From Talinum fruticosum (taxonomy: Eukaryota > Streptophyta > Magnoliopsida > Caryophyllales > Talinaceae), in assembly GCA_021018815.1 (NCBI GenBank), contig JAITYX010000003.1, positions 4,016,501 through 4,080,500 on the forward strand: DNA of 64,000 nucleotides. Reading direction: 5' to 3'. Positions within the stretch are counted from its first letter, which is position 1, and the number at the start of each line of letters is the position of its first letter. The notes beneath the pieces are model-generated. The model was not told the origin of the DNA and ran no database searches. It saw only the letters and a list, made by a program, of their open reading frames with translations. Position numbers and translations under genes: made by a program. Below, piece by piece: positions 11,377 to 24,462 of the stretch.

Positions 11377-12886
11377 TTGGAGCATAGGGAAGGAGCGGGA
11401 ACTTGGAGTATCAAGGGAGTATGAGTTTATATTGATTGAGTGTGGCTTAAAACGGAGTGAGACGAGAATTACATATATGGGAATAGGAGATTCTTTCTTG
11501 AATAGAATATGGATGAGTATGAGTGAATGATAAGTACTTGGGTGAATCCTTGAGATAAATATGCTAGCTTTGGATGTTGAATCTTAACATAGAGATGCTT
11601 GGCTTCTAAAGCAACTCAATTCCAAATGATGTTCGAAAGTTAGTTTTGAAAAGAGTTCAAATGTTTACGCAAAACACTACTTGGCATGATTCTTGTTAAC
11701 TACTTTTCAAGCTTGAAATGTGTTCTAAAGAACTGAAACCGAGTTGAGAAAGTGAATTTAGAGGGGTGGCACGTGGTGCCATGCCTTCTATGATATTGAA
11801 CTAATTTGAGATTGTAAACCAAGTTTGATAAGTGATTGTGATCACTTCGGTTTTAAACGAATTTTGGGCTAAGGATTGTTTAGACCGGAGGAAGGAGGTG
11901 GTCGTGCGTATTAGGCCACGGGGTCCTTACGTATCGAGGATGCCCCATCAACCATAGAGGTTGATTCTTTCCTGACGAGGAAAGCGGACCCTTCCAAGTA
12001 TTTGACTAGGGACAGGTCCCGAGAACCCGAGTCAAGGGTCGAGCCCCGAGAAAACCATCTCGGTGCTAGTTCAATTGTCTAAAGCCCCGAAAAGATATTC
12101 AGTCTATGATCGAAAGTATTTGAAAGTAAGTGCGGTGGTTGCACCACCTTGTTTAAAGTGATTAAATTCCCAAAATGATTGCAAATCGTGCTTTTGAATG
12201 ATTAAAATGTTACGATCTTTAAGTTGTAAGAGGTTTTAGGAGATTTTATTGAAAAATATCTAGATTTGTATTACATTATTATACTTTCACCAATTTCATT
12301 ATTATCAGTAGTATGTGTAAAGAATTTCTGTTTTAAGAGTGTAGGACTTTCCGGTGAGCTCGTGGTTTGCTCACCCCACAAATTTCTCCCTTTTTCCCAT
12401 CCCCGATGTTGCGGGTACACTCTTAGAAGGCGTGTCTCATAATTTAGCATATTCTGGACTCCTGTTGATTGCTCGTTTTCTGTTTGCTTGAGTGATTTTC
12501 TATATTTCTAAGCATTGTAGTTTGTAATTTAGTTCATATAGTTGGTACCGGATGTATCATGAATCCTTTAGATTGTTTTAAGTTTTAATGCATGATTGGT
12601 TGGACTCCGCGTGTGGCCGTTGAGTTTTATACTCCGAGCGTGTGGCTCGTCAAGTTATATTATGATTTTAATGCAGGGTTTTAGGGCTTTAAATCTAGGG
12701 GATAGTCCATATTACAAACATAACTCTGCCGAAATTTTTAGAAAATTTTCAGACCCTTTTGGAAAATTACCTCGATTACCTTAAGTTGGAATTAGAAAGC
12801 CAAACCGACACTCGTATGAGCCTTTGGAGTTCCTTGTGAGTAACTCGATGATTAATACTCCTATAATGTGTTTTGGGGGTGTTACA
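11377..12886 (+). mobile_element. Ty3/gypsy LTR-like fragment
   Basis: Non-coding sequence with features common in plant Ty3/gypsy LTRs: a GC-richer block (gcccgagaaaaccatctc-like, near 12030-12070), a polyadenylation-side block (gatgttgcgggtacactc, 12404-12421) and a terminal gggggtgttaca at 12875-12886. The left end is cut where LTR-B begins. No ORF of substance is present. The orientation is inferred from the terminal TTACA. Confidence 0.45.
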
Positions 12887-13009
12887 ACATAGTTTTGAAA
12901 TCCATTTGCCTTTGTTCCTCCAACTCGTATGAACTTTAATTTTAATTTTTGTAAAATACAAAGAAACTTTAAAATTTTAATATTGTTTCTCTTATCAAAT
13001 TATGAACTT

Positions 13010-13080
<71 letters not shown>

Positions 13081-13662
13081 TTATTTCATTTTCCCTAAAA
13101 AGGGTTTAATCACCTTTGGAAAATAAATAGTATTTGTTTTCACACAATATAGTATTTTACTTTTAAAAAATGTACAAGATGCTCACTCTTTATTTAAAAC
13201 ATTTAAATACTTTTATTATCAATTATTTTATTTTGTGTTATATATTTATTTATTTGTTTATTTATCTTCCTAAATCACTCCATAATTAAATCTAAAAAGT
13301 CATGATTAATTCATATCATTCTCCACATGTATAATATTTAATTAACTCAATTAAGTCCCGACTCTCATCAATTTATACATGCTCCACACTAACTCAAATC
13401 CACAATCACAATTTAATCAAACTTTGCATCATCCTCAATACACATCAAATTCTAGCTTTACATTTATACTTAATCCTTGTTAATTTAAGCATATAAGATA
13501 ACCCAACAGTTTAATTATGACTAAACCCTTATTAGTCATACATGCATGATCATTTCTTCACCCTACAACTTTCTTTAGTTGCTCAAACATGATCATCAAT
13601 CTCAAGTATCCTATTTTAACTCAAATTTCCTCTGCATGCATCAAAAACTTTATGATCTTTTG
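12887..13662. other. AT-rich non-coding spacer
   Basis: AT-rich DNA without recognisable coding content. The TA microsatellite at 13015-13077 lies inside it. It probably belongs to gypsy LTR debris, but I could not align it to another segment by eye. Confidence 0.4.
13015..13077. repeat. (TA)n microsatellite
   Basis: About 31 uninterrupted TA units. The Tyr-Ile ORF over it is an artefact. Confidence 0.95.
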
Positions 13663-13885
13663 GCCCTAACTATTTTTTTTTTATGTAATTAACCTAAGAA
13701 TTACCTAGGAGATGATGGGTGGAGGAACTAGCAAAAGAAGTGGCGGTGGTGCCAGCGACTTAGTAGCATAAGCAAGGTGGCGGATGGCGGCAAGAGGGTG
13801 GTTGGGCAGCAATAAAGGTAGAGGCAGAACTAATGGTGTTGCCGGTGACTAAGTAGGGCATGTAAGGAGAGAGAAATATGTGCTT
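13663..13885. repeat. Direct repeat, copy 1 (gypsy LTR part)
   Basis: The stretch from gccctaac to gagagagaaatatgtgctt is repeated in the same direction, at roughly 80 percent identity by eye, at 24226-24462. The second copy is part of a minus-strand gypsy LTR, so this is probably a piece of the same LTR family joined to the gypsy pol remnant that follows. Confidence 0.65.
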
Positions 13886-15828
13886 TGATCATGGTATTCA
13901 CACTTGCTGAGCTTTTACGCTTAAAGCGTCAACTACGACTTTGGGTTTTCTTGTGTGATATTAGATCTCTAAATTATAATCCTATAGCAACTCCAACTAT
14001 CTCCTCTATCTTAAATTAAGTTCCTTCTAAGTGAAGATGCACTTCAAATTTTGATGATCAGTGTATACTTTACAAGACACTCCATATAAATAATGTCTCT
14101 AAATTTTCAGTGGCAAACACAACTGCAGCCAATTCCAAATCGTGAGTGAGGTAATTCCTTTCATATGGTTTTAACTACCAAGAAGTGTATGCTACCACTT
14201 TACCATCTTGTATCAATACATATCCTAATCTGTTCTTTGAAGCATCACTATAGATGGTATATTCTTTGCCTTCTTCGGGAGGGTCAAGATCTGGGGTTGT
14301 AATCAACTTGTCCTTCAATGCTTGGAATACCTTTCCACACTTGTTAGGCCACTAAAACTTAGTAGTTTTCTTTAAGTGGTTAGTCATAGGTAGGGCTAAT
14401 TTCGAGAAGTTTTATACAAACCTTCGATAATATCCAGCTAACCCTAGAAAACTTCTCACCTCAATAACATTCGTTGGTCTAGGTCAATTTGTAATCTGTT
14501 TGTATCTTGTGTGGGTCTACCTTTGTCCTATCTTTGGACACCACATGACCTAAAAATGTCACCTCATTCAACCAAAACTCACACTTTTGTAGATTGGCAT
14601 ATAACTAGTGTTCTCTCATAGCTTGCAAGACCATTCTTAAATGATGGACACGTTCATCCTTATTCTTCGAGTATATCAATATATCATCAATGAAGACTAC
14701 CACAAATTTGTCTAGATAAGGTCTAAAAATCCTATTAATCGGATCCATAAACTTGGCAGGTGCATTAGTTAACCCAAAAGGCATGATGGTAAACTCATAA
14801 TGGCCATACGTAGTTTGGAATGTTGTTTTGGATATATTTTCACACCTTATCCTAAGTTAGTGATATCTAGCCTCAAGTCTATTTTTAAGAACACCTCAAG
14901 CACTTTGTAGCTGGTCGAATAAATCATCAATTCGAGAAAGAGGATATTTATTTTTGATCGTGAGTTTATTCAACTCCCTATAATCAATACATAACCATAA
15001 GGTACCATTCTTTTTCTTCACAAATAACACTGGTGCTCCCAAGGTGAAGTACTCGGTCGGATAAATCCTTTTTCCATGAGTTCCTCCAATTTAATTTTCA
15101 ATTCCTTCAACTTCATTGGGGCCATTCTATAGGGTGCTTTAGAAATTGGTCGCGCTTCGGATATATTTCCACTTCAAAATCTATTTCTCTTTGAGGCTGT
15201 AGTCCTGGAAGTTCATTAGGGAAAACATAAGCGAATTTACATATATATGAATATCCTCGAGTCTCAATTCTTAATTTTCCTCCTCACCAATAACCTTGGC
15301 ATGCCCTTTTTAAATTTTTTTATTGCATTTACCAAAGATATGAGGCAACACTCCATTTTATTTTCATCTCCACAAAAACACGCATTTGCTACTTGCTTAC
15401 TCTTTACTATCACCTTTCATTCTTCACAATTGATTTTGGCCCCATACTTCGACAACCAATCCATTCCTAGAATTACTCGAAAATTAACTAGATCGAACCG
15501 CAAAAGATTGGTTGGAAAAGCTTTCCTAGCTATAGTCAATAGAACCTCTTTATAAGAAAACACACATTCTACCACTTGGCCATTGGGTAAACTAATTTGG
15601 TATTTGGTCAAGGTTTTGTATCCTTCCAAATTGAGTTGAGATACAATATGAGTTGACACAAATGAGAGCAAAGCTCTAGAATCAAATAATGCGCAAAATG
15701 GCTTCAAATTTAAAAAGAGAGTTTCACGGACTATAGTACCTGAAGCGGTTGCATCCTTCTTGTTCATGACGTATACTCGACATGCCTTAATAGGGGTAGC
15801 TAGCGGAGGCCCTAAACGCATATTGGGT
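13886..15828 (-). pseudogene. Ty3/gypsy pol fragment: protease, RT, RNase H
   Basis: Read on the minus strand, a retropepsin segment lies at 15821-15417, ending VILGMDWLSKYGAKI. Its active site reads DSR where DSG is expected. Reverse transcriptase follows at about 15000-14500, with [16 protein letters not shown] and the intact catalytic text [14 protein letters not shown] near 14670-14705. RNase H follows to about 13900, with YERNY-THDLELAAVVFA and a YHTRKPKVVVDALS end. Stops break the frame. The protease end is interrupted by insertion of copia LTR-C at 15829. The order protease-RT-RNase H and the motifs fit a chromovirus-like Ty3/gypsy element. Confidence 0.8.
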
Positions 15829-17403
15829 TGAAGACTCGGACTTTACATATACATCATTCCGAGTTCCATCAAAGAATCGAGTATAAGACTTCAGCTCTCA
15901 TAAGGTTTTGATTTCAAGTCATTCTATGTGCCTCGTAAACTTTTCTCGAGTGATAGATCATCTTTTCCGAGTGTTACGTAAACCATTGTATATGTTCTCA
16001 CTTGATTCCGACTGACTCGTAAAGCATACCGTGTTCACACACCGTTCCGAGTCACTCGGACAACACTCAAATATATCGCATGTTCAAACACTTGTTCTAT
16101 TTTGCATAACCGTATATCCGACTTCATAATTCATTCTTCTAAGTCAGCATATTTTATTTGAACTTTGCTTTGTTTAAATCAAGTCTGATAGGCTTTATTT
16201 GACTTGATTCTCTCTTAGACTCACTCGGATGGATTTTGAGTCTCATGGATATTAGACTCGTAATATTCCATTCGTTTTTCCGACTCGTATAATTATGCAC
16301 TTAATTATCTTAATTTATTTATTATCTCGTGTCTAATCTTAGGCCAAAGTATTTTATATTTTAAGAACCAAATTGATTTACTTTTGTAGGTTATTCAAAC
16401 GAGGCTATCCTATTTTTGAATTACAAAAGTAACCAGCTTCAAAACGTCAAATCACCAGACAGACAAGGCTTTTTCCATCTCGCGACCTAGCCCCGTACAC
16501 TCGTGTCGTGGTTGTCTCGTTTCCAAAACTAGAAATCTACAATGCTAAACGTAACGGTGGTTTCCACCTTACTTTTCAAGACACCGCCGAGTGGTTTTGG
16601 GACTTCCAAAAGAGTTAAGAGCCGTTGCCCAACGAACATACATCAACGGATATTTTCCGAGTGACTCAAAAATCTTCCGCAACGGTCACAAAGGACTTCC
16701 AGATCGGAAGATGGTCACAATGGCTAGTTTGCTTGGTCATCTATGAAAAGAAGCCAACTCTCAAGACTTGAAGATGGCTAAACCAACCGCCAATACATAT
16801 ACTTGAGCAAAAGTCTTTGTATTCATATTCAATCTTCTACTTACAACTCCAACTCCTTAATTAATATTTTCCGGGTTGTAAGGTCTTGTATTCAATCACA
16901 AACACTTATTCTTACTTTCCGAGTAAGGTCCCTTGACTCGAGCTGTAAGGGTTAACTCAGCTCGCTTGTCCCTAGCTGTAAAGGTTATCTCAGTTAGAAA
17001 GTACTACATCGGATAAGGGAATTTCTGAGTTTAGGAAAACTTGTAAGGAGTTGTCTAAGGGAGCAACTCTAATTGAGTCATTCTACTATATTTTGTGGAT
17101 TCAAAATAGTGGATTTGACTTCGTGCTTGGATTAGCACGGTCCGTGGTTTTCTCGCCCGGGAGGGTTTCCACGTTATTTCTAAGTTGATACTTTTCTCGA
17201 GTCCAATCTAGACTTAGACATATTTAAAGTTCTATCCAATCAGTATCTTCATCTTCCACTTATTTCGAGTCGGTGTTTTCCCGAGTTCATTCTTGACTCA
17301 CACTCTCCTCGTAATCATATCAAGTGTTTAACTCGAGCGAATTTCCTCATCACCCTATTCACCCCCTCTAGGATGACTAAGCTTCTTCGAGAGCAAACCT
17401 TCA
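15829..17403 (+). mobile_element. LTR-C, 5' LTR of copia copy 2 (1575 bp)
   Basis: It starts TGAAGACTCGGAC and ends AAACCTTCA, and is followed at once by the primer-binding site, so it is a 5' LTR. It is about 90 bp longer than LTR-A and LTR-B, owing to an extra block near 17220-17330. The TATA box of the other copies is changed here to ctatgaaaag near 16741. It is inserted in the gypsy protease gene. Confidence 0.85.
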
Positions 17404-17405
17404 AT

Positions 17406-17418
17406 TGGTATGAGAGCC
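17406..17418 (+). other. Primer-binding site of copia copy 2
   Basis: TGGTATGAGAGCC lies two bases after LTR-C. It differs by one base from TGGTATCAGAGCC, the initiator methionine tRNA complement that most plant Ty1/copia elements use to prime reverse transcription. Confidence 0.85.
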
Positions 17419-17463
17419 TATCCTTTCGTAAAGGATCTAACCATCTAAAGGTCTAAAGATCAA

Positions 17464-18985
17464 ATGGCTCGTAACAACGGAGAGTTCGATGAAGGAAGAT
17501 TTTCCAGCAGACCACCAAAGTTCAAAGGATCTAACTTCGTGCACTTGGAAGAAGCTCATGGAATGTTTCCTGCTAGATCATGATGAAGATGTCCGGAACA
17601 TCATACAAGTAGGCAACTACATTCCTATGAAGATGGAAGAAATGAGACTCGTGCCCAAGACAAAGGCCGAGTTCACTCGTCGAAGAAACAGAAAAGTTTA
17701 AAAAGAACTTTAAGGCGATAAACATTCCGATGTGCGCCGTCGACTCGTAAGAGTACAACCGAGTGTCCGCTCGTGACACAGCCAAAGAAGTATGGGACAC
17801 ACTGGTCAATACTTATGAAGGCACAAGCCAGAGTTAAACAAGCGAAGATAAGCTAATATCTTTACAAGTATGAGCTGTTCAAGATGGAACTGAAGAAAAC
17901 ATCACTCAGATGTTCATCCGCTTCACCGAGATTACCAACAATCTCAAATCTCGGGTAAAAAGATTTCCCTTAAGGAAATGTGCGGAAATATACTCGGGAG
18001 TCTACCCAAGAGAAGATGGGGTCCCAAGGTAACAGCCTATCGAAGAGGCTCGGAACCTGTCTCTATCGAAGCCGGACGAACTCATTGGGAAGCTTCTCAC
18101 CCATGAGATCCACCTGGAAGAGGAGGATGTAGAGGTCAGCACCAAAAAGAACATTGCACTGAAAGCCTCGGATACCGGAGAAGCAAATATAAGTTCATCT
18201 CGACTCGAAGAGGATCCCATGGCACTTATTGCTAGAGGCTTCAAGAGAATAATAAAGCACAAGAGATGGGATAAGAAGCCAAGAGAAGAGTTTTATAAGA
18301 GAGACAAGAAGGATACAAAAGGTAAACACTCTTCTCCTTCAAAGTTATCTTTGACTAAGAACTCGGTCTGTTTTGAACGTGGCAAGCAAGGAACACATAG
18401 TCAAGGACTCGTCCCAAGAGAAAGAGGGATAGAAGAAAGAAAAAGGCTATGATGGCCACATGGAGTGATGAAGACTCATCGAAGACGAGGAAGACTCATA
18501 TGACTCAAAATGTCCGATGGCACTCTCTCGACTCGTAAGTCGAAACAGACTCGATTCGCATCACTCGGATAGTAAGGAAACAAATCCTCGAGAGATAATT
18601 GAATACTTTCTCAAGTTTTCCAAAGTTGATTTAGCTAAGTATATTTTCACTTTGGAAGAAAAGTCCAATTCGACTCTCTTCTTTTTAAAGAACAACTTGA
18701 GTCAATCAATTCCGAGAGCATCTCTTTAAAAATGAATTGGAAAAATTGAGACTAACTCTCAGAGAACTTAAGACTAGTGCTCAATCCAATAAGACTAAGT
18801 TTGAGTTACTCGTAAGGGAAAATGAGCAACTAAAGAAAAAGTTCAACAAGTTTCAAGATCTTGTTTTAAAGTTTACTCAAGGTAAGAAAAACCTTGATAT
18901 GCTCTTAGGGTCCCAATGTGTCTCCTTTAGAAAAGAAGGTCTTGGTTTTAACAAAGAAGAGGAATCCAATTCCTACTCGTAACTT
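17464..18985 (+). pseudogene. Gag of Ty1/copia copy 2 (decayed)
   Basis: The gag starts at 17464 with MARNNGEFDEG, as in copy 1. Many single-base insertions and deletions break it. The zinc knuckle near 18368 has lost one ligand: the second Cys codon is now an Arg codon (CFERG). The coiled-coil tail is kept at 18737-18900 (LRELKTSAQSNKTK, ENEQLKKKFNKFQD). It is homologous along its whole length to 619-2060 and equally non-functional. Confidence 0.8.
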
Positions 18986-19309
18986 TTCAAAAGGATTCCG
19001 TAACCGTGAAGTTCAGGAAGGATGAGCACGAGTCCTATTCATGAGAATGAAAGGAGGACTCGAGCACTGCATCGACTTACAGGAGAAAGCCTTCTCCACC
19101 TGTTTATAAAAGAAAAGTTTCTCAAAAGAAAGAGACACGGACTCAGCTCTCTAAACGGAAGACTCGGAATCGGACCAAACCCAAAGTCATTCAAATCTGG
19201 GTTCCGAAAAATCTTCTTCCTCGAAAAGGACCACAGTAAAGGGTGTTACTAGGTTCGTTAGAGGAAGTGAGAAGGGTTAGTTTGTTTCTAACTTGTAGGT
19301 GACTCGAAA

Positions 19310-20970
19310 AGAACAAAAGGGCATTGGTACCTAGACAGTGGATGTTCAAGCCACATGTCAGGAGATTCAAGACTCTTTTCCGAGTTAGAGGACTACAAAG
19401 GAGGAAAAGTCACTTTTGGGGATGATAGCAAAGGCAAGATAATTGGGATTGGCAAGATTGGGAAAGGAAGTAATCTAGTCAGCCCAAGTATACCTTGTTA
19501 AAGGGTTAAAGTATAACTTGCTAAGCATTTCTCAACTATGTGATAAAGATCAAGAGGTAAGATTCACTCAAACCAACTGCTATATTTCTGATGATACTAC
19601 CAAAGAGATCAAGCTCTTAGGTAAGAGATCAGGTAACACTTACACTATTCCCTTTCTCGACCCGAGTCGAACTTATCTTGTTTAAAAGCATCTCTTCATG
19701 ATGATTCATAGGCATGGCATCGTAGACTACGTCATGTTAGCATGCATACCATTAAGAAACTTGCATCCCATGGTTTAGTTAGAGGATTGCCTAATTGTGC
19801 ATTTAGAAAAGATAAAATTTATGAAGCATGCACAAAAGGGAAACAAGTCGGATCATCCTTCAAATCCTCGAAAACTGTTTCCACATCCAAAGTGCTTGAA
19901 ATATTGCATATGGATTTATGTGGTGAAATCCCTGTCAAGAGTCTCGGAGGTAAATCATATGTGCTTGTTATTGTTGATGATTACTCACGATTTACCTGGG
20001 TATGTTTTCTTAAGCATAAAAATGAAGCTTTCAAAGAGTTCAGCAAGCTTTGCAAGAAAATCCAAGTTGAGTCTCGGACTCGGATCCGGAGAATTTGAAC
20101 TCGACCATGGAAGGGAGTTCGACTACTCGGAGCTTGCAGAGTTTTGTGATAAGAATGGCATCTCTCACAACTTCTTAGCACTAATAACTCCTCAACAAAA
20201 TGGAGTGGTGGAGAGAAAGAACAGAACTCTTGAATAAATAGCAAGGACTATGATGAATGAACACAAGCTTCCCTACTATTCTCTGGGCTGAGGTAGTCAA
20301 CACAGACTAGCTACACTTTGAACAGATGCCTCATCGGACCCATTCCGAAGAAAACTCCATACGAGCTTTACAAAGGGAAGAAACCCAATATTTCATACTT
20401 TAGACCCTTTGGATGTAAGTGTTTTGTTCACAATAATGGTAAGGATCACCCGACCAAGTTTGATGCTCGGTCGGATGAAGGTATTTTTCTTGGTTATTCA
20501 TCTCATAGCAAAGCTTATCGCATTTTCAATAAAAGAACTAACAAAGTGGAAGAAAGCATCCACGTTGTGTTTGATGAGATTGAACAGGAAAAGCCAAGTG
20601 AATCATCATTCTCAAACCTAAAGCTCAGCAGAGATAATGATCATGATGAAAATGAGCTCATCAAGAATCAAATCCATGACACTCGGAATGAAGTCACTCG
20701 AACGGAGTGACTCGGAATGAGACGACTAAAGAGCCAACTCGGAATGATGAAGGTCAATCTGATGAACAAGCTCACTCGGAACAAACTACCGAGGATCAAC
20801 TAATTCAACTTACGGATCTAGTAAACCGGAGAACAGGTAAAGCATTCGAGTATGCTTCCAGTCACCCATTAGAAAATATCATATCCGACATCAACAATGG
20901 GGTAAGAACTCGTTCCTCTTTTCAAAATCTATGTGCATTCACCGCATTCATATCATTAACTCGAACCTGA
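19310..20970 (+). pseudogene. Pol of copia copy 2: protease and integrase half
   Basis: The protease segment carries WYLDSGCSSHMSGDSRLF near 19326-19380. GAG-pre-integrase and the start of integrase lie at 19690-20090 (CTKGKQVGSSFKSSK, LEILHMDLCGEIPVKSLG, VIVDDYSRFTWVCFLKHKNE). The part with GVVERKNRTLE ends with a stop near 20236. The C-terminal integrase region (20318-20710) reads FLGYSSHSKAYRIFNKRTNK. Frames 19742-20098 and 20318-20710 are the longest intact pieces. Copy 2 keeps longer open pieces here than copy 1. Confidence 0.85.
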
Positions 20971-20999
20971 AATGCACTAGAGGCCCTTAATGAACCTGA

Positions 21000-22490
21000 A
21001 TGGGTAGAGGCCATGAAAGATGAACTCAATCAATTCAAAAGAAACCAAGTCTAGACTACGCCCAAACGACCTTCCGACCACCCAGTCATAGGAACCAAAT
21101 GGGTTTTCAAGAACAAATTGGATGAAGGTGGGTTGGTAGTCGAAATAAGCCTATACTTGTGGCTCAAGGTTACAATTAAGAAGAAGGGATTGATTGTGGG
21201 GAAACCTTTGCACTCGTAGCCGAATTGAAGCCATTAGAATTTTATTGGCATTTGCATCTAGCAAGAATATCAAATTGTATCAAATGCATGTGAAATGTGC
21301 ATTTCTCAATGGTTTTATTAAAGAGGAAGTCTATGTTGAGCAACCTCCTGGATTTGAAAACTCTGAATTCCCAAATCATGTTTTTAAACTGCAAAAAGCT
21401 CTCTATGGTCTTAAACAAGCTCCCGGAGCTTGGTATGAAAGACTCGAGTAATTTCTTGGTTCAAAATGATTTTAGGAGAGGTCAGATTGACAAGACTCTC
21501 TTTATAAAAACCAAGGGGAAAGACTTTCCGATTGCTCGGATATATGTTGATGAAATAATTTTTGGAGCTACTAATGAAATTACGTGTCGAGAATTTTCTA
21601 AGTTAATGAGACAGGAATTTCAAATGAGTATGATGGGAGAACTTAATTTCTTCCTTGGCCTACAAATCAAGCAAGATAGAGATGGAATATATGTCCATCA
21701 ATCAAAGTACACCAAGGAGTTGCTAAAGAAGTACATACATCAAGATGCAAAGCATGCAGCAACCCCCATGAGTAGCAGCGATAAAAGCTGGACTAAGACG
21801 AAAAAGGTAAAGCGAGTAGATCGGAAAATCTATCGAGGTATGATTGGATCTTTGCTATATCTTACTTCCAGCAGAGCTAGACATAATGTTTAGTGCCTAT
21901 CTCGTGTGCAAGATTTTAAGCTAATCCAAAGAATCGCGTCTCACTGTGGTGAAGAGAATTTTCGAGATATCTTGCAGGGACATAGAATTTAGGTCTATGG
22001 TACTCCGGAGACTCGAACCGACTCTCACTAGATACTCGGATGCTGATTATCGCTGGGTACAAAGTTGATAAGAAAAGCACCTCGAGAGCCCGCCAGCTTC
22101 TAGGTCAATCCCTTATATCTTGTCACTCAAAGAAGCAAACCTTAGTAGCTCTGTCAACCGCCGAAGCTGAGTATATTGCAGCTGGGGCATGCTGTGCTCA
22201 GATTTTATGGATAAAGCAACACTTGAGAGATCTTGGACTTACATTCAAATTAATTCCAATCAAGTGTGATAATTAGAGTGCAATCAACATCACCAAGAAT
22301 CCAGTTCAAGCACTCAAAGACAAAACATATTGAGGTCGGTATCATTTCTTGAGAGACCATTCCGAGAAAGGTGATATTGAACTCGAATTCATTCCTACCA
22401 ATCTTCAATTAGCTGATATCTTTACTAAGCCCCTCATCGAAGATCAGCTTTACTTTATTAGGAATGAGCTAGGTATGTTAAACGCATAAT
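21000..22490 (+). pseudogene. Pol of copia copy 2: reverse transcriptase and RNase H
   Basis: Reverse transcriptase pieces run from TKWVFKNKLDEGG near 21095 through [19 protein letters not shown] (21300-21360) and ALYGLKQAPGAWYERLE (21395-21450) to IYVDEIIFGAT (21540-21575). The catalytic YVDD is changed to YVDE. A connection segment follows (GELNFFLGLQIKQDRDG, near 21640). RNase H lies at 22040-22480 (LVALSTAEAEYIAAGACCAQIL). Stops at about 21451 and 21893 and several frameshifts make it inactive. Confidence 0.85.
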
Positions 22491-22888
22491 TATGTGCCTT
22501 TCTATGTGAAAATTTTATGCATGATTATGTGTTGCGTACTTACTTTCTTTAATAAGTTATTAGTTCAGTTCAACTAGTGATACTGAGCTAAGAGTTATTA
22601 TTTGTTTGCAGCTTCGAGTAACTCGAAACTTAGCTGAGTCAGACTCAGATTTTGAGAAAAATTGGACTTCAAACCTCCGAAATCATCTCTAGATAAGTGG
22701 ATAATTTCAGAATTTATTTTCAAAATCTTTCTTTTTCTCTCTTTCTCTCGCGCGCCGTGATCGGACAACTAGTCTGTTGGGAGACAACGGCTGGAATTCT
22801 AACCGTTGGAGAAGAGAACAGTCACACCTGGCCGAGGTGACCACCGAAGAGCCGAGTCGGAATCGGTACTAAAGGACGCTTACTTCTC
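22491..22888 (+). other. Spacer between pol and ORF3, copia copy 2
   Basis: Non-coding and homologous to 5601-6010 of copy 1. It ends at the TATA box ahead of ORF3. Confidence 0.6.
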
Positions 22889-22896
22889 TATAAATA
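22889..22896 (+). promoter_or_regulatory. Internal TATA box ahead of ORF3, copia copy 2
   Basis: TATAAATA in the context tctctataaatagcgc, 248 bp before the ORF3 ATG at 23137. It matches the box at 6011 in copy 1. The intervening leader is CT-rich. A promoter role is inferred from the box and its conservation between two otherwise diverged copies. Confidence 0.5.
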
Positions 22897-23136
22897 GCGC
22901 TTATTTTTATTCATTTCGTTACTTTACCATTCGCTTACTTTCTCTCTCGCAACTAAATCTTCGTCAACAAGCTCTCTACGATAAAAGCAACGCTCGGTGA
23001 TCTCAAGCTTCGTGAAGAACATCTCAAGTAAGCTCTGTTGCTCTCGGTTCTGTCTTCTTCTACTCTTTTATTTTCTTCCAGCCTTTTCTCTCTATCTCTC
23101 TCAAAAGCTCATTCTCTTTCTCTTTTCTACACCAAA

Positions 23137-24210
23137 ATGCCGAAAAGAGGTTCTAACTCCGATTTTCTTGGTTCTCGCCACCAAGAAGCCTCGCACAAAA
23201 AGCTAGGAAGGTACCTCTACTCCTTTCAAACCTCTTGTCACCCCGCATCTCGCGCTGGATGATAAATTTTTTCCAACCACAAAATTTTCGTGGTTGCCTC
23301 ACATCCAATCCATCTGGGTCTACAATTTCCTTTGTTTTAGCGAGTTCATTTATCTCGAACTCATCTCTGAGTTTTACACTCATCTTTCTAGCTCCGAGGG
23401 TATCCTCACCTCACGAGTTCGTAACATAACCGTTCGCATCAATACTTCCCTCCTCCATCGACTGTTCAAAGTATCTTCTCTTTTCTTAAACAAGCAACCC
23501 CATACCTTTCAACGAGGTTGTCGACGACTTCTTTGAGAAGTTCACTAAAGAGTTCTCCGGGTCACACAAAAACTTCTCTCGTGACCAAACTAAAATCGAA
23601 GCTCGTCTTCTATGTTTCTTGCCGATGAAAACCTTCTTCTCATAGCATTCTAGCAAGGAGAACCCCAACTCCAAGCATCTCAAAGCTCTATTCGATATTC
23701 TAGAGGGCTACGAAGTAGACCTCTTCCCTACTATAATTGAGCAAATGGCAGTTGTGCCAGCTCGGACTCGGAACAAGAAGACCACCCCTCTTCCTTTCGG
23801 GGCTCTTCTCACCCTCGTTTTCAAAAATTCAAAGTTCCTCTTCCCTCGGATCCTAACGCGGTTTCGAGGCTGCCATAGTCGTTGGTAAAAGGAACTTCTT
23901 GGGTATAGATAACAAGAAACCCAACCGGGTGTCCGGGTCCATAGCTCGAACCGAGGCCACCTTCTCCTCCTCGGACTCGGACTAAAACTCCTCTCTCTCT
24001 ACCTCCTCCACCTGGTGGTGCCTCCACCTTAAGTATTTCTCAAGTTATCTCTTCCGCCTTGTCCACTACTTTCATGGACAAGCTCTCCTTGGTGTCCATT
24101 GAGTTCAAGGACACCCTCCGGTCATTCAAGAATGTCCTTCAGTCTATGACCATTAACCGTAAAACAGCTCAATCCCAAATCCGAGAGCAAGCAGGATGTG
24201 CTACTCGAGA
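23137..24210 (+). pseudogene. Third ORF (ORF3) of copia copy 2, truncated
   Basis: It begins MPKRGSNSDFLGSRHQEA at 23137, parallel to copy 1. Conserved blocks include LDDKFFPTTKFSWL, then LELISEFYTHLSSSEG and TSRVRNITVRINTSLLHRLF, which look like the putative plant transposon protein domain. Frameshifts split it. It is cut off at 24210, where a run of 15 T begins and gypsy LTR sequence takes over, so the coiled-coil and basic C-terminal parts, the polypurine tract and the 3' LTR are all missing. Confidence 0.55.
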
Positions 24211-24225
24211 TTTTTTTTTTTTTTT

Positions 24226-24462
24226 GCCCTAACTATTCTATTTTGATGTAATTAACCTAAGAATTACTTAGGAGAAGATGGGTAGAGGAACTAGTCAAGA
24301 AGTGGTGGTGATGCTAGTGGCTGCCGGCGACAGATGAGTAGTGTAAGCGGTGGTGGCAAATAGCGATAGGAGGGTGGCGGACCAGCTGACGGACATGGTA
24401 GCAGAACTAGTAGTGCTTACGCCGACTAAGTAGGGCAAGTAAGGAGAGAGAAATATGTGCTT
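24226..24462. repeat. Direct repeat, copy 2
   Basis: Same-direction match to 13663-13885, from gccctaac to gagagagaaatatgtgctt. Confidence 0.65.

Noticed and set aside
12929..13126. Tyr-Ile-rich ORF over the TA repeat
   Set aside because: A product of the (TA)n microsatellite, with no codon bias or conservation possible. The same holds for ORFs at 25325-25570 and 59639-59987.
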